Shown piece after piece: positions 51,003 through 58,633 of a stretch of DNA of 64,000 nucleotides. Every line of letters begins with the position of its first letter. Within the stretch, counting starts at the first letter, position 1. The notes below the pieces were generated by a model that worked only from the letters and a program-made list of their open reading frames with translations, was not told where the DNA came from and made no database searches. Source of the DNA: Nitrososphaera sp. (lineage in GTDB: Archaea; Thermoproteota; Nitrososphaeria; Nitrososphaerales; Nitrososphaeraceae); the NCBI RefSeq assembly GCF_013388945.1, contig NZ_JACAEH010000010.1, positions 1-64,000 of the forward strand, written 5' to 3'. The position numbers and the translations under genes were made by a program.

Positions 51003-51857
51003 TTACTTGTCATGCACGACTACCTTGCCCCAGTACACTTCAAGTCTGTCCTCAAGGTACAGCCGGACTGCCTCAAAGAGCGTCTCGGCCTCGAGCTCCT
51101 GGCCCTTCTTCTTTATCGTGTCAAGTGTGTCTGCCTGCGACACCTTGAACGACTCCTGGCAGATTATCGGCCCCTGGTCCAGGTCCTCCGTTACAAAGTG
51201 CGCTGTGCAGCCCACTATCCTTGCGCCCCGCTCGTACGCCTGGACGTAGGCGTAGGCGCCCGGGAACGCGGGCAGGAGCGAAGGGTGGATGTTTATCACC
51301 CTGTTAGGGTAGCGCCACACAAAGTTTGGAGTGAGTATGCGCATGTACCTGGCAAGCACGATAAGATCTGCGTCGTACCTTTCGATGAGCTCAAGGATTT
51401 CCTTTTCTGCCTGCGCCTGGTCCGTGTGCGACACCGCATGGAACGGTATGCCGGCGTCCTCCGCCATAGACTTGAGCGCGGGCTCGCTCCCGATGATGAC
51501 TGCAATGTGGGCCTTTATCTCGCCCTTCTTGCGCCCATGCAAAAGCCTCGCAAGGCAGTGGGGCTCCCTGCTGACCAGGATGGCGACCTTGCGCAGGCGC
51601 CCGGGCTCCTGGTAGTGTACCTTTATCTCCATCTTTAGCCTGTCTGCAAGCTCGGCAAGGCCCTTGTCGAGTTCTTTCCGGTCGGCCTTCTGGAACGAGG
51701 CTTCAAGCTGCATGCCAAACAGCCCACGGACGACGTTCTGGCTAATCTTTTCGATGTTGCCGCCGTTTTTGAAGATAAAGTTGGTGATGTCTGCGACTAC
51801 CCCCTTGCGGTCCTTGCCTATCACCGTGACTTCCACTATCGTCTTGGCGGCTGACAT
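51003..51857 (-). CDS. purU: Formyltetrahydrofolate deformylase
   Basis: A 284-residue protein from the ATG at 51857. Residues 5-80 form an ACT-like domain (VEVTVIGKDRKGVVADITNF); the formyltransferase domain has VAILVSREPHCLARLLHGRK, the catalytic N-x-H in RVINIHPSLLPAFPGAYAY, and the Asp in VTEDLDQGPII. It releases formate from 10-formyl-THF, feeding formate-dependent purine synthesis. Confidence 0.9.
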   Translation of the reverse strand: MSAAKTIVEVTVIGKDRKGVVADITNFIFKNGGNIEKISQNVVRGLFGMQLEASFQKADRKELDKGLAELADRLKMEIKVHYQEPGRLRKVAILVSREPHCLARLLHGRKKGEIKAHIAVIIGSEPALKSMAEDAGIPFHAVSHTDQAQAEKEILELIERYDADLIVLARYMRILTPNFVWRYPNRVINIHPSLLPAFPGAYAYVQAYERGARIVGCTAHFVTEDLDQGPIICQESFKVSQADTLDTIKKKGQELEAETLFEAVRLYLEDRLEVYWGKVVVHDK

Positions 51858-51965
51858 CTGGAGCTGATAGCCCTGCCCAAGATAATTAAATCTTGCATCC
51901 CGCAAGCTCGTACAGGCGTACAGACACCTGTTTTACTATTCAAAAAGCGACTTTTACGCTGGCGC

Positions 51966-52697
51966 ATGTTAGAGATACACCAGTTCCTCATCAGCGCGGG
52001 ATACCGCCCCCTGACTGCGGCAAACAACATCGTGGAAAACGCGATCATCAGGGCGTTCAAGCTCCTCGGCGAGCCCTGCTACGACCTTCTGGTCAACCAC
52101 CTTTGTGCCATGCACAGGCTCCCCCGGCATATCCTTCTGACAAGGTACGACCTGATATCGGTGGCAATCCGGCAGGTCTTTGGCTACGGTTCGGAGGTTT
52201 TCCTGCACGAGATAAGGGAAAGCCTGCTTGAGAGCCTCCCGCACCTTGACCGCTCCCTGGGCACGGCGCGGATAGTAGAAGAGGCCCACAAGTTCGAGGT
52301 CCTAAAGTTTGCCGGCGACCTTAGGCGCGGGAGGGTGATACTGCTCTGTAGTAATTACTCGAGCAGGCAGCAGGTGCTCGACGCGTTTTTCCAGCGAACT
52401 ACCGCGGCGGGTACAAGAATGCAGCATCGGCTGGCTGAAGCCAGGTACGACGACGGGGAGAACGTCGTGGCGGGCGCAAGGGCCTACTGCAACCTGGTAT
52501 CGTGCCAGCATTCCCCGGTAAAGCAGGAGGAGCACACCTCCGCCAGAGTGTTCCTGTGCACCCACAACATCGACGAATCCGAGGTGGACCTGTACGACTC
52601 GGTCATCTCCCACGACCACGTGGTGACCGACAGGCCGTTCATGGTGTATTCCAGAACCGGTGTGCCATCAACCTTAAATAACCGAGAGCACAATTGA
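51966..52697 (+). CDS. NitrOD5-like protein with an unassigned C-terminal domain
   Basis: A 243-residue protein. Residues 15-90 carry the helical signature shared with the 6123, 7057 and 7789 proteins: NNIVENAIIRAFKLLGEPCY, DLLVNHL, and IRQVFGYGSEVFLHEIRESL. The C-terminal ~130 residues begin LRRGRVILLCSNYSSRQQVL and look alpha/beta, recalling ligand- or methanogen-style MEDS sensor domains, but the match is too weak to name. A signalling role is inferred. Confidence 0.6.
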   Translation: MLEIHQFLISAGYRPLTAANNIVENAIIRAFKLLGEPCYDLLVNHLCAMHRLPRHILLTRYDLISVAIRQVFGYGSEVFLHEIRESLLESLPHLDRSLGTARIVEEAHKFEVLKFAGDLRRGRVILLCSNYSSRQQVLDAFFQRTTAAGTRMQHRLAEARYDDGENVVAGARAYCNLVSCQHSPVKQEEHTSARVFLCTHNIDESEVDLYDSVISHDHVVTDRPFMVYSRTGVPSTLNNREHN

Positions 52698-52792
52698 CGC
52701 TGTTGTGCAAGGCTTGCGCAAATGCAAGTGCTTTTGAGGTTCCCTAGTCAATGTATTTTCCACCTTTTCAAACCCAACATCTTTGAGCAGAC

Positions 52793-52987
52793 ATGAAGGC
52801 GCAGCCAAGACAGCAAAAGCAACTACCGCAAAAAAAGCCGCGCAAGGACTATGACTACAACAAGCCGGTTGGCAAGTGCGTCGTATGTTACACTCTATCG
52901 GGGTGGCACTGCGACGACTGCGGCAACGACTACTGCCAGTCGCACTTTTACGACCACAAGGAAAAGAACCAGTGCCGGCCTTCGTAA
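52793..52987 (+). CDS. Small zinc-finger protein
   Basis: A 64-residue protein. A basic N-terminus (KAQPRQQKQLPQKKPRKDYD) is followed by C28-x-x-C31, CDDCGNDYCQSHFYDHKEKN and a final Cys, an AN1/B-box-like set of zinc ligands. Basic tail plus zinc knuckle suggests nucleic-acid or protein binding. Function unknown. Confidence 0.62.
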   Translation: MKAQPRQQKQLPQKKPRKDYDYNKPVGKCVVCYTLSGWHCDDCGNDYCQSHFYDHKEKNQCRPS

Positions 52988-52989
52988 AA

Positions 52990-52999
52990 GTATAATATT
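52990..52999 (+). promoter_or_regulatory. TATA box of the 53020 gene
   Basis: GTATAATATT is centred 26 nt before the GTG at 53020, fixing that start. Confidence 0.55.
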
Positions 53000-53019
53000 T
53001 GTGCGCTTTTTCAAAACAT

Positions 53020-53370
53020 GTGGACTATACAAACGAATTTTGCGCTCAGGTTGCCAAGGTTAATCCAAACATCGTGATAACAGCCTGGCTCCGCAAGAAC
53101 AAGGCAGTAGCATGGTACGTGGCTCCCGGCGTCCCTGTACCTAAAGAGGAACGGAACGAGATAATGGGGCTCCAGACAGAGATAGTCAGGTCAATCTTAA
53201 AGACAAACGAGGAGTATTTTGGAAAAGCGCGCTACATCATGATGAGCATGGAAAACGCAGACGTGTTCCACTTTGCAGGCAAAGAACCTGATTATGGATT
53301 GTCGGTGGTCGTCAGGCGCCCGTACGAGCATGACGCGCTGGTCAAGGGCGTGCTTGCAAAGATTTCGTGA
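53020..53370 (+). CDS. DUF6659-like protein
   Basis: A 116-residue protein with leaderless GTG start. NIVITAWLRKNKAVAWYVAP, MGLQTEIVRSILKTNEEYFG, KARYIMMSMENADVFHFAGK and YGLSVVVRRPYEHD follow the same order as the 7398 protein, so they are paralogs of one thaumarchaeal family. Function unknown; a roadblock-like fold is suspected. Confidence 0.62.
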   Translation: MDYTNEFCAQVAKVNPNIVITAWLRKNKAVAWYVAPGVPVPKEERNEIMGLQTEIVRSILKTNEEYFGKARYIMMSMENADVFHFAGKEPDYGLSVVVRRPYEHDALVKGVLAKIS

Positions 53371-53375
53371 AAAGG

Positions 53376-53489
53376 TGCGGGGGGTGGGATTTGAACCCAC
53401 GGACCCCTGAGGGACGGGATGACCCATTGTGAGATCTTAAGTCCCGCGTCTCCAAGATTTCCTATTTGGCCGGGCTCTACAACCCCCGC
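53376..53489 (-). tRNA. tRNA-Leu(UAA) with two introns
   Basis: Acceptor GCGGGGG (53489-53483) pairs with CCCCCGC (53383-53377), discriminator A at 53376. Removing 14 nt (53450-53463) and 15 nt (53421-53435) leaves 85 nt with the D stem GTA/TAC, anticodon stem CGGGA/TCCCG, loop CTTAAGA (anticodon UAA) and a long variable arm. Both introns fit a bulge-helix-loop: CCAA/TTGG flanked by 3-nt bulges ATA and AGA for the first, CTTA/TGGG flanked by AGA and TCA for the second. The second is at the usual 37/38 site; the first lies inside the D arm. CCA is not encoded in full. Confidence 0.9.
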
Positions 53490-53577
53490 GCACATTGTGC
53501 AGACGCGGATTTTGGTAATTAAACCTTGACGGGGTTCGATACCTTAATCAAACCCTCGTGGAGAAACTTTCGTTTAA

Positions 53578-53651
53578 GCCTCGGTAGCTCAGCCTGGCAG
53601 AGCGTTACCTTGGTAAGGTAGAGGTCGCGGGTCCAAATCCCGCCCGAGGCT
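53578..53651 (+). tRNA. tRNA-Thr(GGU)
   Basis: Acceptor GCCTCGG (53578-53584) pairs with CCGAGGC (53644-53650); U73 at 53651 is the archaeal Thr discriminator. D stem GCTC/GAGC, anticodon loop TTGGTAA (anticodon GGU), T arm GCGGG/CCCGC. No intron. CCA follows in the DNA at 53652-53654. Confidence 0.93.
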
Positions 53652-53688
53652 CCATCTTTCGCACCTAATGATACTGCAAGAATACCCG

Positions 53689-53895
53689 CTACTGCTTTTC
53701 CTGTTCTGAAGGTTTCGCTTCTTCCGGCGCGCTCTCCAGTCCCATCATCACCTTCATCCCGTCCCGGAAGCAGTCGACTGAAAACGACGATACCTGCATC
53801 CTGCCTAGCGCTTCATTGATGAAGGTCACCATAGTCTTGACGGCGTCAGTCGTAGTCTCCTTGTCGTCTATGGTCACCACGATTTGGTAGGGCAC
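53689..53895 (-). CDS. Small conserved-looking protein
   Basis: A 68-residue protein: PYQIVVTIDDKETTTDAVKT, MVTFINEALGRMQVSSFSVD, then FRDGMKVMMGLE and an acidic tail. A short alpha/beta unit with no recognised family. Located between tRNA-Thr and the PAC2 paralog. Function unknown. Confidence 0.5.
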   Translation of the reverse strand: MPYQIVVTIDDKETTTDAVKTMVTFINEALGRMQVSSFSVDCFRDGMKVMMGLESAPEEAKPSEQEKQ

Positions 53896-53974
53896 AGGTA
53901 CAGTCTGGCGCCATGTTATTTAAGGACACCCGAAATACCAAAGGCTTTAAAGTGCATGTTGGGCTTTGCACCCT

Positions 53975-54751
53975 GTGCCAGAGCCGGAGATTAGGTTCAT
54001 CCATACGGGGGAAATGCCAAAGCCCAAGACGGCACCCCACCTCGTGTGCGGCTTTCCAGGCTCGGGGTTTGTGGGCAAGCTCGCAGTCGACCACCTCATT
54101 GAAGAATTAAAGGCAACACGGCTTGTCGACATTTATTCAAGTTCCTTTCCGCCACAGGTGCTGATAGGCGCTGACGGCACGGCAGAGCTCATGAAAAACA
54201 GCATTTTCTGGTGGGAAGGCGACGACGCAAGTTTGCTACTGCTGACAGGCGACACGCAGCCGCAGAACCCCGACTCGGAATACGCGCTTGCGTCGCAGAT
54301 ACTCGATTTTGCAGGCAATCTTGGGATGAAGCAGGTGTTCACGCTTGCCGCATACATCACCGGCGTGTTTGTGGAAAAGCCCCGCGTGTTTGGGACAGCA
54401 ACTGACACTGAAACAGTAGCAGGCTTTGCAAATAACAACGTCTCTGCGATGGACAGCGGAAGCATCACAGGCATGAACGGCCTTGTGATAGGGATTGCCA
54501 AGATGCGCGGGCTCAAAGGCACGTGCCTGCTTGGCGAGACTTCGGGCTATGTCGTCGATGCCAAGGCCTCAAAGGCGGTGCTGGAAGTCCTTCTGAAGCT
54601 GATAAACCTGAAAGTAGACATGGCAAACTTGGACAAGAGGGCAAAGGACACCGAGATGCTGATACAGACTATAGAGCAGCAGATGTCGGGAAGGGCAAGG
54701 CCGGCCTCAGAAGGCCAGCAGCGCCCCCAGAACACGGGATACATCAGCTAG
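53975..54751 (+). CDS. PAC2-family protein (second copy)
   Basis: A 258-residue protein from the GTG at 53975, about 27 nt after GGCTTTAAA; a TTG at 53966 is also in frame. HLVCGFPGSGFVGKLAVDHL, YALASQILDFAGNLGMKQVF and GMNGLVIGIAKMRGLKGTCL define the PAC2 family, as for 22673. A coiled helix and a Gln-rich tail (EGQQRPQNTG) end it. Proteasome-assembly-like function is inferred from eukaryotic homologs. It converges with the OB-fold gene on a shared CTAG. Confidence 0.82.
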   Translation: MPEPEIRFIHTGEMPKPKTAPHLVCGFPGSGFVGKLAVDHLIEELKATRLVDIYSSSFPPQVLIGADGTAELMKNSIFWWEGDDASLLLLTGDTQPQNPDSEYALASQILDFAGNLGMKQVFTLAAYITGVFVEKPRVFGTATDTETVAGFANNNVSAMDSGSITGMNGLVIGIAKMRGLKGTCLLGETSGYVVDAKASKAVLEVLLKLINLKVDMANLDKRAKDTEMLIQTIEQQMSGRARPASEGQQRPQNTGYIS

Positions 54752-55035
54752 ACTTTGGTCATCTTGCCGAACTTGCCGACGCTGATGCTGTTCTCGCCCT
54801 TGAAGGTGTTGATGTAGCCGTTCTCTATCGAGACCCTGTCGCCGGGCTTGACCTTGTTGATGTCGTCGCCCCACAGCGACAGCTTGATGGAGCCCGACTC
54901 GTCGGAAATGACTGCATCTGCGACGTTGTTCGTGCCGCCCGACTTTAGGTTGACCGTGCGGGGCTGGCCCACGCTGTCTATCTTGGCTGTCACGCTGACG
55001 TTGCGCATTCCAGCCTTGAGTTCGCTTATCTTCAT
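54748..55035 (-). CDS. Single OB-fold ssDNA-binding protein (RPA-like)
   Basis: A 95-residue OB-fold protein: MKISELKAGMRNVSVTAKID, SVGQPRTVNLKSGGTNNVAD, AVISDESGSIKLSLWGDDIN, KVKPGDRVSIENGYINTFKG. This is the compact thaumarchaeal RPA/SSB type, which coats single-stranded DNA. Aromatic W near residue 55 and F near 79 are candidates for base stacking. Confidence 0.85.
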   Translation of the reverse strand: MKISELKAGMRNVSVTAKIDSVGQPRTVNLKSGGTNNVADAVISDESGSIKLSLWGDDINKVKPGDRVSIENGYINTFKGENSISVGKFGKMTKV

Positions 55036-55068
55036 GGAGCGTAGTTTATGAGAATCTCGTAATAAAGG

Positions 55069-55215
55069 TTAGGATTCAAGCTTTGTTACGACCTGAGAAA
55101 AGCCGCAGTCCGTGCAGACGACCCGTGTCCCTGCAACGGTCCTGTCGCGGACTTCGTGTACCGTCTTTGAATGACACTTGATGCACAGCCGGGTAACTGT
55201 CTGGGGCTTTGCCAT
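55069..55215 (-). CDS. 48-residue zinc-ribbon protein
   Basis: From the ATG at 55215: CIKCHSKTVHEVRD, then VVCTDCGFSQVVTKLES. Two C-x-x-C pairs 19 residues apart form a zinc ribbon like those of archaeal transcription and ribosomal factors. It lies downstream of nothing on its strand but 33 bp upstream of the RPA-like gene. Function unknown. Confidence 0.62.
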   Translation of the reverse strand: MAKPQTVTRLCIKCHSKTVHEVRDRTVAGTRVVCTDCGFSQVVTKLES

Positions 55216-55299
55216 AAGCCACAATATTTTTGGAAGCACTTGCAAATTAACTTTAAGGCGCAAGCAAGAAATAAGGAGCACGGATCATCACGCCTGCGT

Positions 55300-55440
55300 G
55301 GAGGGGTAGCGAAGCCCGGTCAAACGCGCAGGACTCAAGATCATGGCGCGCACGGCGTCATTTATTCCCGCGACATCACGAATGCGGGATGGGTGATCCC
55401 GTCCCTCAGGGGTTCGTGGGTTCAAATCCCACCCCCTCCA
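55300..55440 (+). tRNA. tRNA-Leu(CAA) with a 56-nt intron
   Basis: Acceptor GGAGGGG (55300-55306) pairs with CCCCTCC (55433-55439), discriminator A at 55440. D stem GCG/CGC, anticodon loop CTCAAG|A (anticodon CAA), T arm GTGGG/CCCAC. The intron is 55340-55395 at site 37/38: helix CTCA/TGGG flanked by bulges AGA and TGA gives the splicing motif, and the intron holds two hairpins, ATGGCG with CGTCAT-type pairing and TCCCGC/GCGGGA. The anticodon stem has an A28 x C42 mismatch (55330 and 55400). Mature length 85 nt. Confidence 0.9.
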
Positions 55441-55478
55441 CCTAAAAGTTCAAATCTGTTTTCCGCCCCACTGCCTTC

Positions 55479-55970
55479 GTGGCGCGCAAGTCGGCAGTCC
55501 TCATACCCACCTTTGCCGCAGCCGTCCTGATAGGCGGCCTCGGCATCGCGTTCATGCCGCAGGACATCAAGGACAGGTCCGGCGACTTTTCAAAAGGCAC
55601 GGTGCGCATCGGCGACGACGTGTTAACGGTAGAGATTGCAGAAACCACGGCAGAGAGACAGCGCTGGATGACGTTTAGGCAGGACGTTCTGCCATACGAC
55701 ACTGCGATGCTGATAAAGTACGACACGCCGGACCTCTACGAGATATGGATGCTAAACGTAGAGTACAACCTCGACCTCGTTTGGTTTGACCAGGACGGCA
55801 ACGCAGTCTATATCAAGGAAAACGTCGAGCCGTGCGGGAACATACTGGACCAGGTCGGCTGCACGTACAAGCCGACTTCAAAGGCGCTCTACATAGTAGC
55901 AGGAACGGCAGGGTTTGCAGACGCGCACGGAATAGACATCGGTTCTAAAATGACTATAATTTCTGTATAG
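55479..55970 (+). CDS. DUF192 protein with N-terminal membrane anchor
   Basis: A 163-residue protein with GTG start. Residues 5-25 (SAVLIPTFAAAVLIGGLGIA) form a signal-anchor; the DUF192 core has VLTVEIAETTAERQRWMTFR, LYEIWMLNVEYNLDLVWFDQ, NVEPCGNILDQ and YIVAGTAGFADAHGIDIGSK. Probably displayed outside the membrane. Function of the family is unknown; CRISPR/toxin links proposed elsewhere do not apply here. Confidence 0.8.
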   Translation: MARKSAVLIPTFAAAVLIGGLGIAFMPQDIKDRSGDFSKGTVRIGDDVLTVEIAETTAERQRWMTFRQDVLPYDTAMLIKYDTPDLYEIWMLNVEYNLDLVWFDQDGNAVYIKENVEPCGNILDQVGCTYKPTSKALYIVAGTAGFADAHGIDIGSKMTIISV

Positions 55971-56042
55971 GATAGATAAATGGGAAGGACGCCGGCCGAA
56001 GTCAGAAGGTGGCGCGGATGCGGCCGGCGCCCGGTTTGTGTG

Positions 56043-56714
56043 CTAGCCCAAGTCGACTATGGCGTCATAGATCGAGGGGACGTGCCTCTTGACCGTGAGC
56101 AGCGAGCCTGTCGGCACGATTATCTCGGTCTTGATCTCGTCAAGCGATGTCGGCTTGTCGGTGTTCTTGAACATCACCAGCACTATGGCGTTTTCGCCCG
56201 TGTCCAGGATCTTGTTGTTGTTCTTGTTCGTAGTGAAGTACACCAGGGCCGAAGTCTGGTTCATGCCGCTTCCTGTCCACGGGTACTGGTTTATCATGTT
56301 CGCAGTCTTGGCAGCCGCTATTGCCGCCGTGCTGTTGGAGTACGTCCCTGTCGGGAGTATCCCCTTGTATATGCTCTCAAGCGCGATGTTCTTGCTGTAG
56401 TACCTTATCGCGGTGTTTTCCACCTCGAGGTTGACTGACTCGCCCCCGGGCGCGACCTTGATAGGTATCGCATAGTAGTTCAGTCTGTTCTGCGTGACAT
56501 TGCCGCTCCCCACGACGCCGCCAGTGATTTCCATTGCACTGCTTGCCTCGCTAAGACCGGACGTGATGGTTGTCTTTGCCTTCTGCGTGGTGGAAAAACC
56601 CATGTTCAGGATGACAAAAGACAGAGCTGCTGCCACCATGACAAAGGCGATCAGCACGATTGCGGACTCGATGCCGATCACACCACGACGCGTTTGCCTT
56701 TGTTTCGACTTCAT
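56043..56714 (-). CDS. flaB: Archaellin / type IV pilin-like protein
   Basis: A 223-residue class III signal peptide protein from the ATG at 56714; GTATTAAG (56737-56744) is centred 26 nt upstream. The prepilin-peptidase site is QTRRG|VIGIESAIVLIAFVMV, with the cleavage after Gly. The mature part has sequons NVT, NST and NQT for glycosylation and an archaellin-like C-terminal beta domain. It is expected to form the archaellum filament. The divergent TrmB-type gene is a plausible regulator. Confidence 0.88.
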   Translation of the reverse strand: MKSKQRQTRRGVIGIESAIVLIAFVMVAAALSFVILNMGFSTTQKAKTTITSGLSEASSAMEITGGVVGSGNVTQNRLNYYAIPIKVAPGGESVNLEVENTAIRYYSKNIALESIYKGILPTGTYSNSTAAIAAAKTANMINQYPWTGSGMNQTSALVYFTTNKNNNKILDTGENAIVLVMFKNTDKPTSLDEIKTEIIVPTGSLLTVKRHVPSIYDAIVDLG

Positions 56715-56736
56715 GCCATACATCTAGCGCGTTTGA

Positions 56737-56744
56737 GTATTAAG
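56737..56744 (-). promoter_or_regulatory. TATA box of the archaellin gene
   Basis: On the minus strand CTTAATAC lies 26 nt before the ATG at 56714, supporting the shorter start and a leaderless mRNA. Confidence 0.5.
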
Positions 56745-56870
56745 CGGGAGTGTGTACGCCGGAACGAGCTTGCATGCAGGGCGCCACCGGCAGGGGCATT
56801 TCTAGGATGGCATGTATAACGATATTCATGCAAATCTTGTAAAATCCGCTCGGCAGCTGCATATCTGCAC

Positions 56871-58490
56871 GTGTCGCTTGAAAACATTACCAGTAGATTT
56901 GTAGATCTGGGGCTCGACCAGGAGGAGGCCGCTGTCCTGAGAGACCTCTATCTTTCAGGCGAGTCAAAGGCAGGCGACCTTGCCAAGTCGTGCGGGCTTG
57001 CCAGGATAAAGGTGTACAGGATACTGGAGAGGCTGCAGGAGATGAACATAGTCGAGTCAACGATGGGCAGGCCGGTGATGTTCTCCGCAATCCCGGCAGA
57101 AAACGCCATTGAAAAACTGATAGGCCACGCCGCAAAGAAACTGGAAAAGATGGAGTCAGCCCGGCATGATGTCATCCAGGAGCTTGCCAAGTTCAAGCTG
57201 CACCAAAAGCCACAGGTGGAAGCCAAGTACAAGATAGTGCAGGGCAAGTCGCAGGTATATTCGATGATAGCCAAGATGGCGGGGGCCGCAAGGTCGGTGA
57301 TACTTGCATACGTCGAGCGCGAGGACCTGATGAAAATAGCCTACACAGAGATTCCAGAAGAATTTGCAAAGGCAAGGAAAAGGGGTGCGAAGGTCATGAT
57401 CCTGACAGATGTCGATTTCTCTCTTGAGGAGACCATAAAGGAGTACTCCGAGTTTGCAGAGATAAGGCACACCAAGATACCCGGCATGAGCATGCTCCTT
57501 GTCACCGACGACTCGGAGCTTGTTGTGTCGGCGATGACAAGGGCGGACAGCGCGTCGGGCGACGTGGCGCTGTGGATGAACGGGCGCAACTTTGTTGCAG
57601 GAATCCGCGGGCTGTTGGGCGACAGCTGGCAGAACGCCGTGGACGCGCGGACGCGGATTAACATAATGAAGGAAGGCGGCAAGGCGCTTGAAGACATACT
57701 CATAGTAAAAGGCACGCAGCCGATATCCGAGCTGTACAGGAGCATGCTTGCCCGGGCAAAAAGGCACGTACTCCACATCTCTGTCCCGTACGACGCGGCG
57801 TTTTTCGACAGTATTTCGCGCGACACGCTTGCCGGCGCAGGCAAGAAGATGAAGGTGCGCGTGCTGACAGCCATCGAAAAGGACTCGCTCGGAAAGGTGA
57901 GAGCACTTGAGAGGTGTGAGGTCCGGCACGTCGACGCAAAGGCAGGCGTCAACATCACGCTTGCAGACGACGAGGTGATGCTGACGCCGGCAGCCGGAAG
58001 CAGGGGCCAGAGCGCGATATGGTCGAGCGTGCGCGACTACGTGGATCACTACAGCGCGATGTTTGAAAGCCTCTGGTCGTCCTCGTCTGCCATGTCTGAC
58101 AGGATAAAGGCCATAGAGGACCAGGAAAAGGCTGCGCGCGCCCTGGCGTCTGCAGTACAGCTCCTAAAAGGAGCAGGGTTTGAAATCCAGAAGCAATTGA
58201 AAGGCGCAAGCGGCCTTTCGCACGAGTTTGCAATAGTGGCGCAGGGCAAGGGCGGCACGGTGGTATTGGACATCGCAGGGCCCGACACGCAGTCTGCAGT
58301 AATTGGCTTTCTGGTCAAGTGCATGGACGTGAAAGCCGACCACAAGATACTCGTAACGCTTTCCGACCCGTCTGCGATGAGAGCGCCGGCAAAGTCACTC
58401 CAGAGCGACCTGAAGGTCGTGGGCGCAGGCGACATAGAGGAAGTGCTGCGCGGCATGCTGGCGCGCTGGCAGCCCACGTCCACTGCGTGA
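56871..58490 (+). CDS. TrmB-type regulator with phospholipase-D-like and nuclease-like domains
   Basis: A 539-residue protein with leaderless GTG start (TTGTAAAAT centred 30 nt upstream). Residues 5-75 form the TrmB winged helix (LGLDQEEAAVLRDLYLSGES, KAGDLAKSCGLARIKVYRIL, ERLQEMNIVESTMGRPVMFS). Two PLD-like repeats follow (one containing MNGRNFVAGIRGLLGDSWQN), then a C-terminal domain (SHEFAIVAQGKGGTVVLDIA) like restriction-type nuclease folds without clear active-site residues. It is divergent from archaellin and upstream of the MCP, so motility control is likely. Confidence 0.78.
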   Translation: MSLENITSRFVDLGLDQEEAAVLRDLYLSGESKAGDLAKSCGLARIKVYRILERLQEMNIVESTMGRPVMFSAIPAENAIEKLIGHAAKKLEKMESARHDVIQELAKFKLHQKPQVEAKYKIVQGKSQVYSMIAKMAGAARSVILAYVEREDLMKIAYTEIPEEFAKARKRGAKVMILTDVDFSLEETIKEYSEFAEIRHTKIPGMSMLLVTDDSELVVSAMTRADSASGDVALWMNGRNFVAGIRGLLGDSWQNAVDARTRINIMKEGGKALEDILIVKGTQPISELYRSMLARAKRHVLHISVPYDAAFFDSISRDTLAGAGKKMKVRVLTAIEKDSLGKVRALERCEVRHVDAKAGVNITLADDEVMLTPAAGSRGQSAIWSSVRDYVDHYSAMFESLWSSSSAMSDRIKAIEDQEKAARALASAVQLLKGAGFEIQKQLKGASGLSHEFAIVAQGKGGTVVLDIAGPDTQSAVIGFLVKCMDVKADHKILVTLSDPSAMRAPAKSLQSDLKVVGAGDIEEVLRGMLARWQPTSTA

Positions 58491-58504
58491 CCAGTCCGTA
58501 CGGA

Positions 58505-58530
58505 TTTTGACACAATCCCCGTTTTATTCC
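58505..58530 (+). promoter_or_regulatory. Promoter of the MCP operon, taxis-type
   Basis: TTTTGACACAATCCCCG followed by TTTTATT repeats the layout of the promoters at 61431 and 62596 (TTTGACA, 9 nt, TTTTA/ATATT). The TATA part is centred about 34 nt before the mini-ORF ATG at 58559. Confidence 0.5.
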
Positions 58531-58558
58531 CCACTCTGCAAAGATAGGCGATATCACT

Positions 58559-58633
58559 ATGAACAGAACAAGAGATACTGATCGGAAGACAGAGGCTTCA
58601 GTATTTCAGGCAGCTTGCGGAGGCGCGTCCTAA
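58559..58633 (+). CDS. Mini-ORF (24 residues) coupled to the MCP gene
   Basis: ATG at 58559 to TAA at 58631-58633; the stop shares its last base with the MCP ATG (TAATG). The peptide starts [15 protein letters not shown] and is not hydrophobic. It begins near the predicted transcript start. Its likely role is to bring ribosomes to the MCP start by termination-reinitiation, since the MCP has no Shine-Dalgarno; chance cannot be excluded. Confidence 0.45.
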   Translation: MNRTRDTDRKTEASVFQAACGGAS

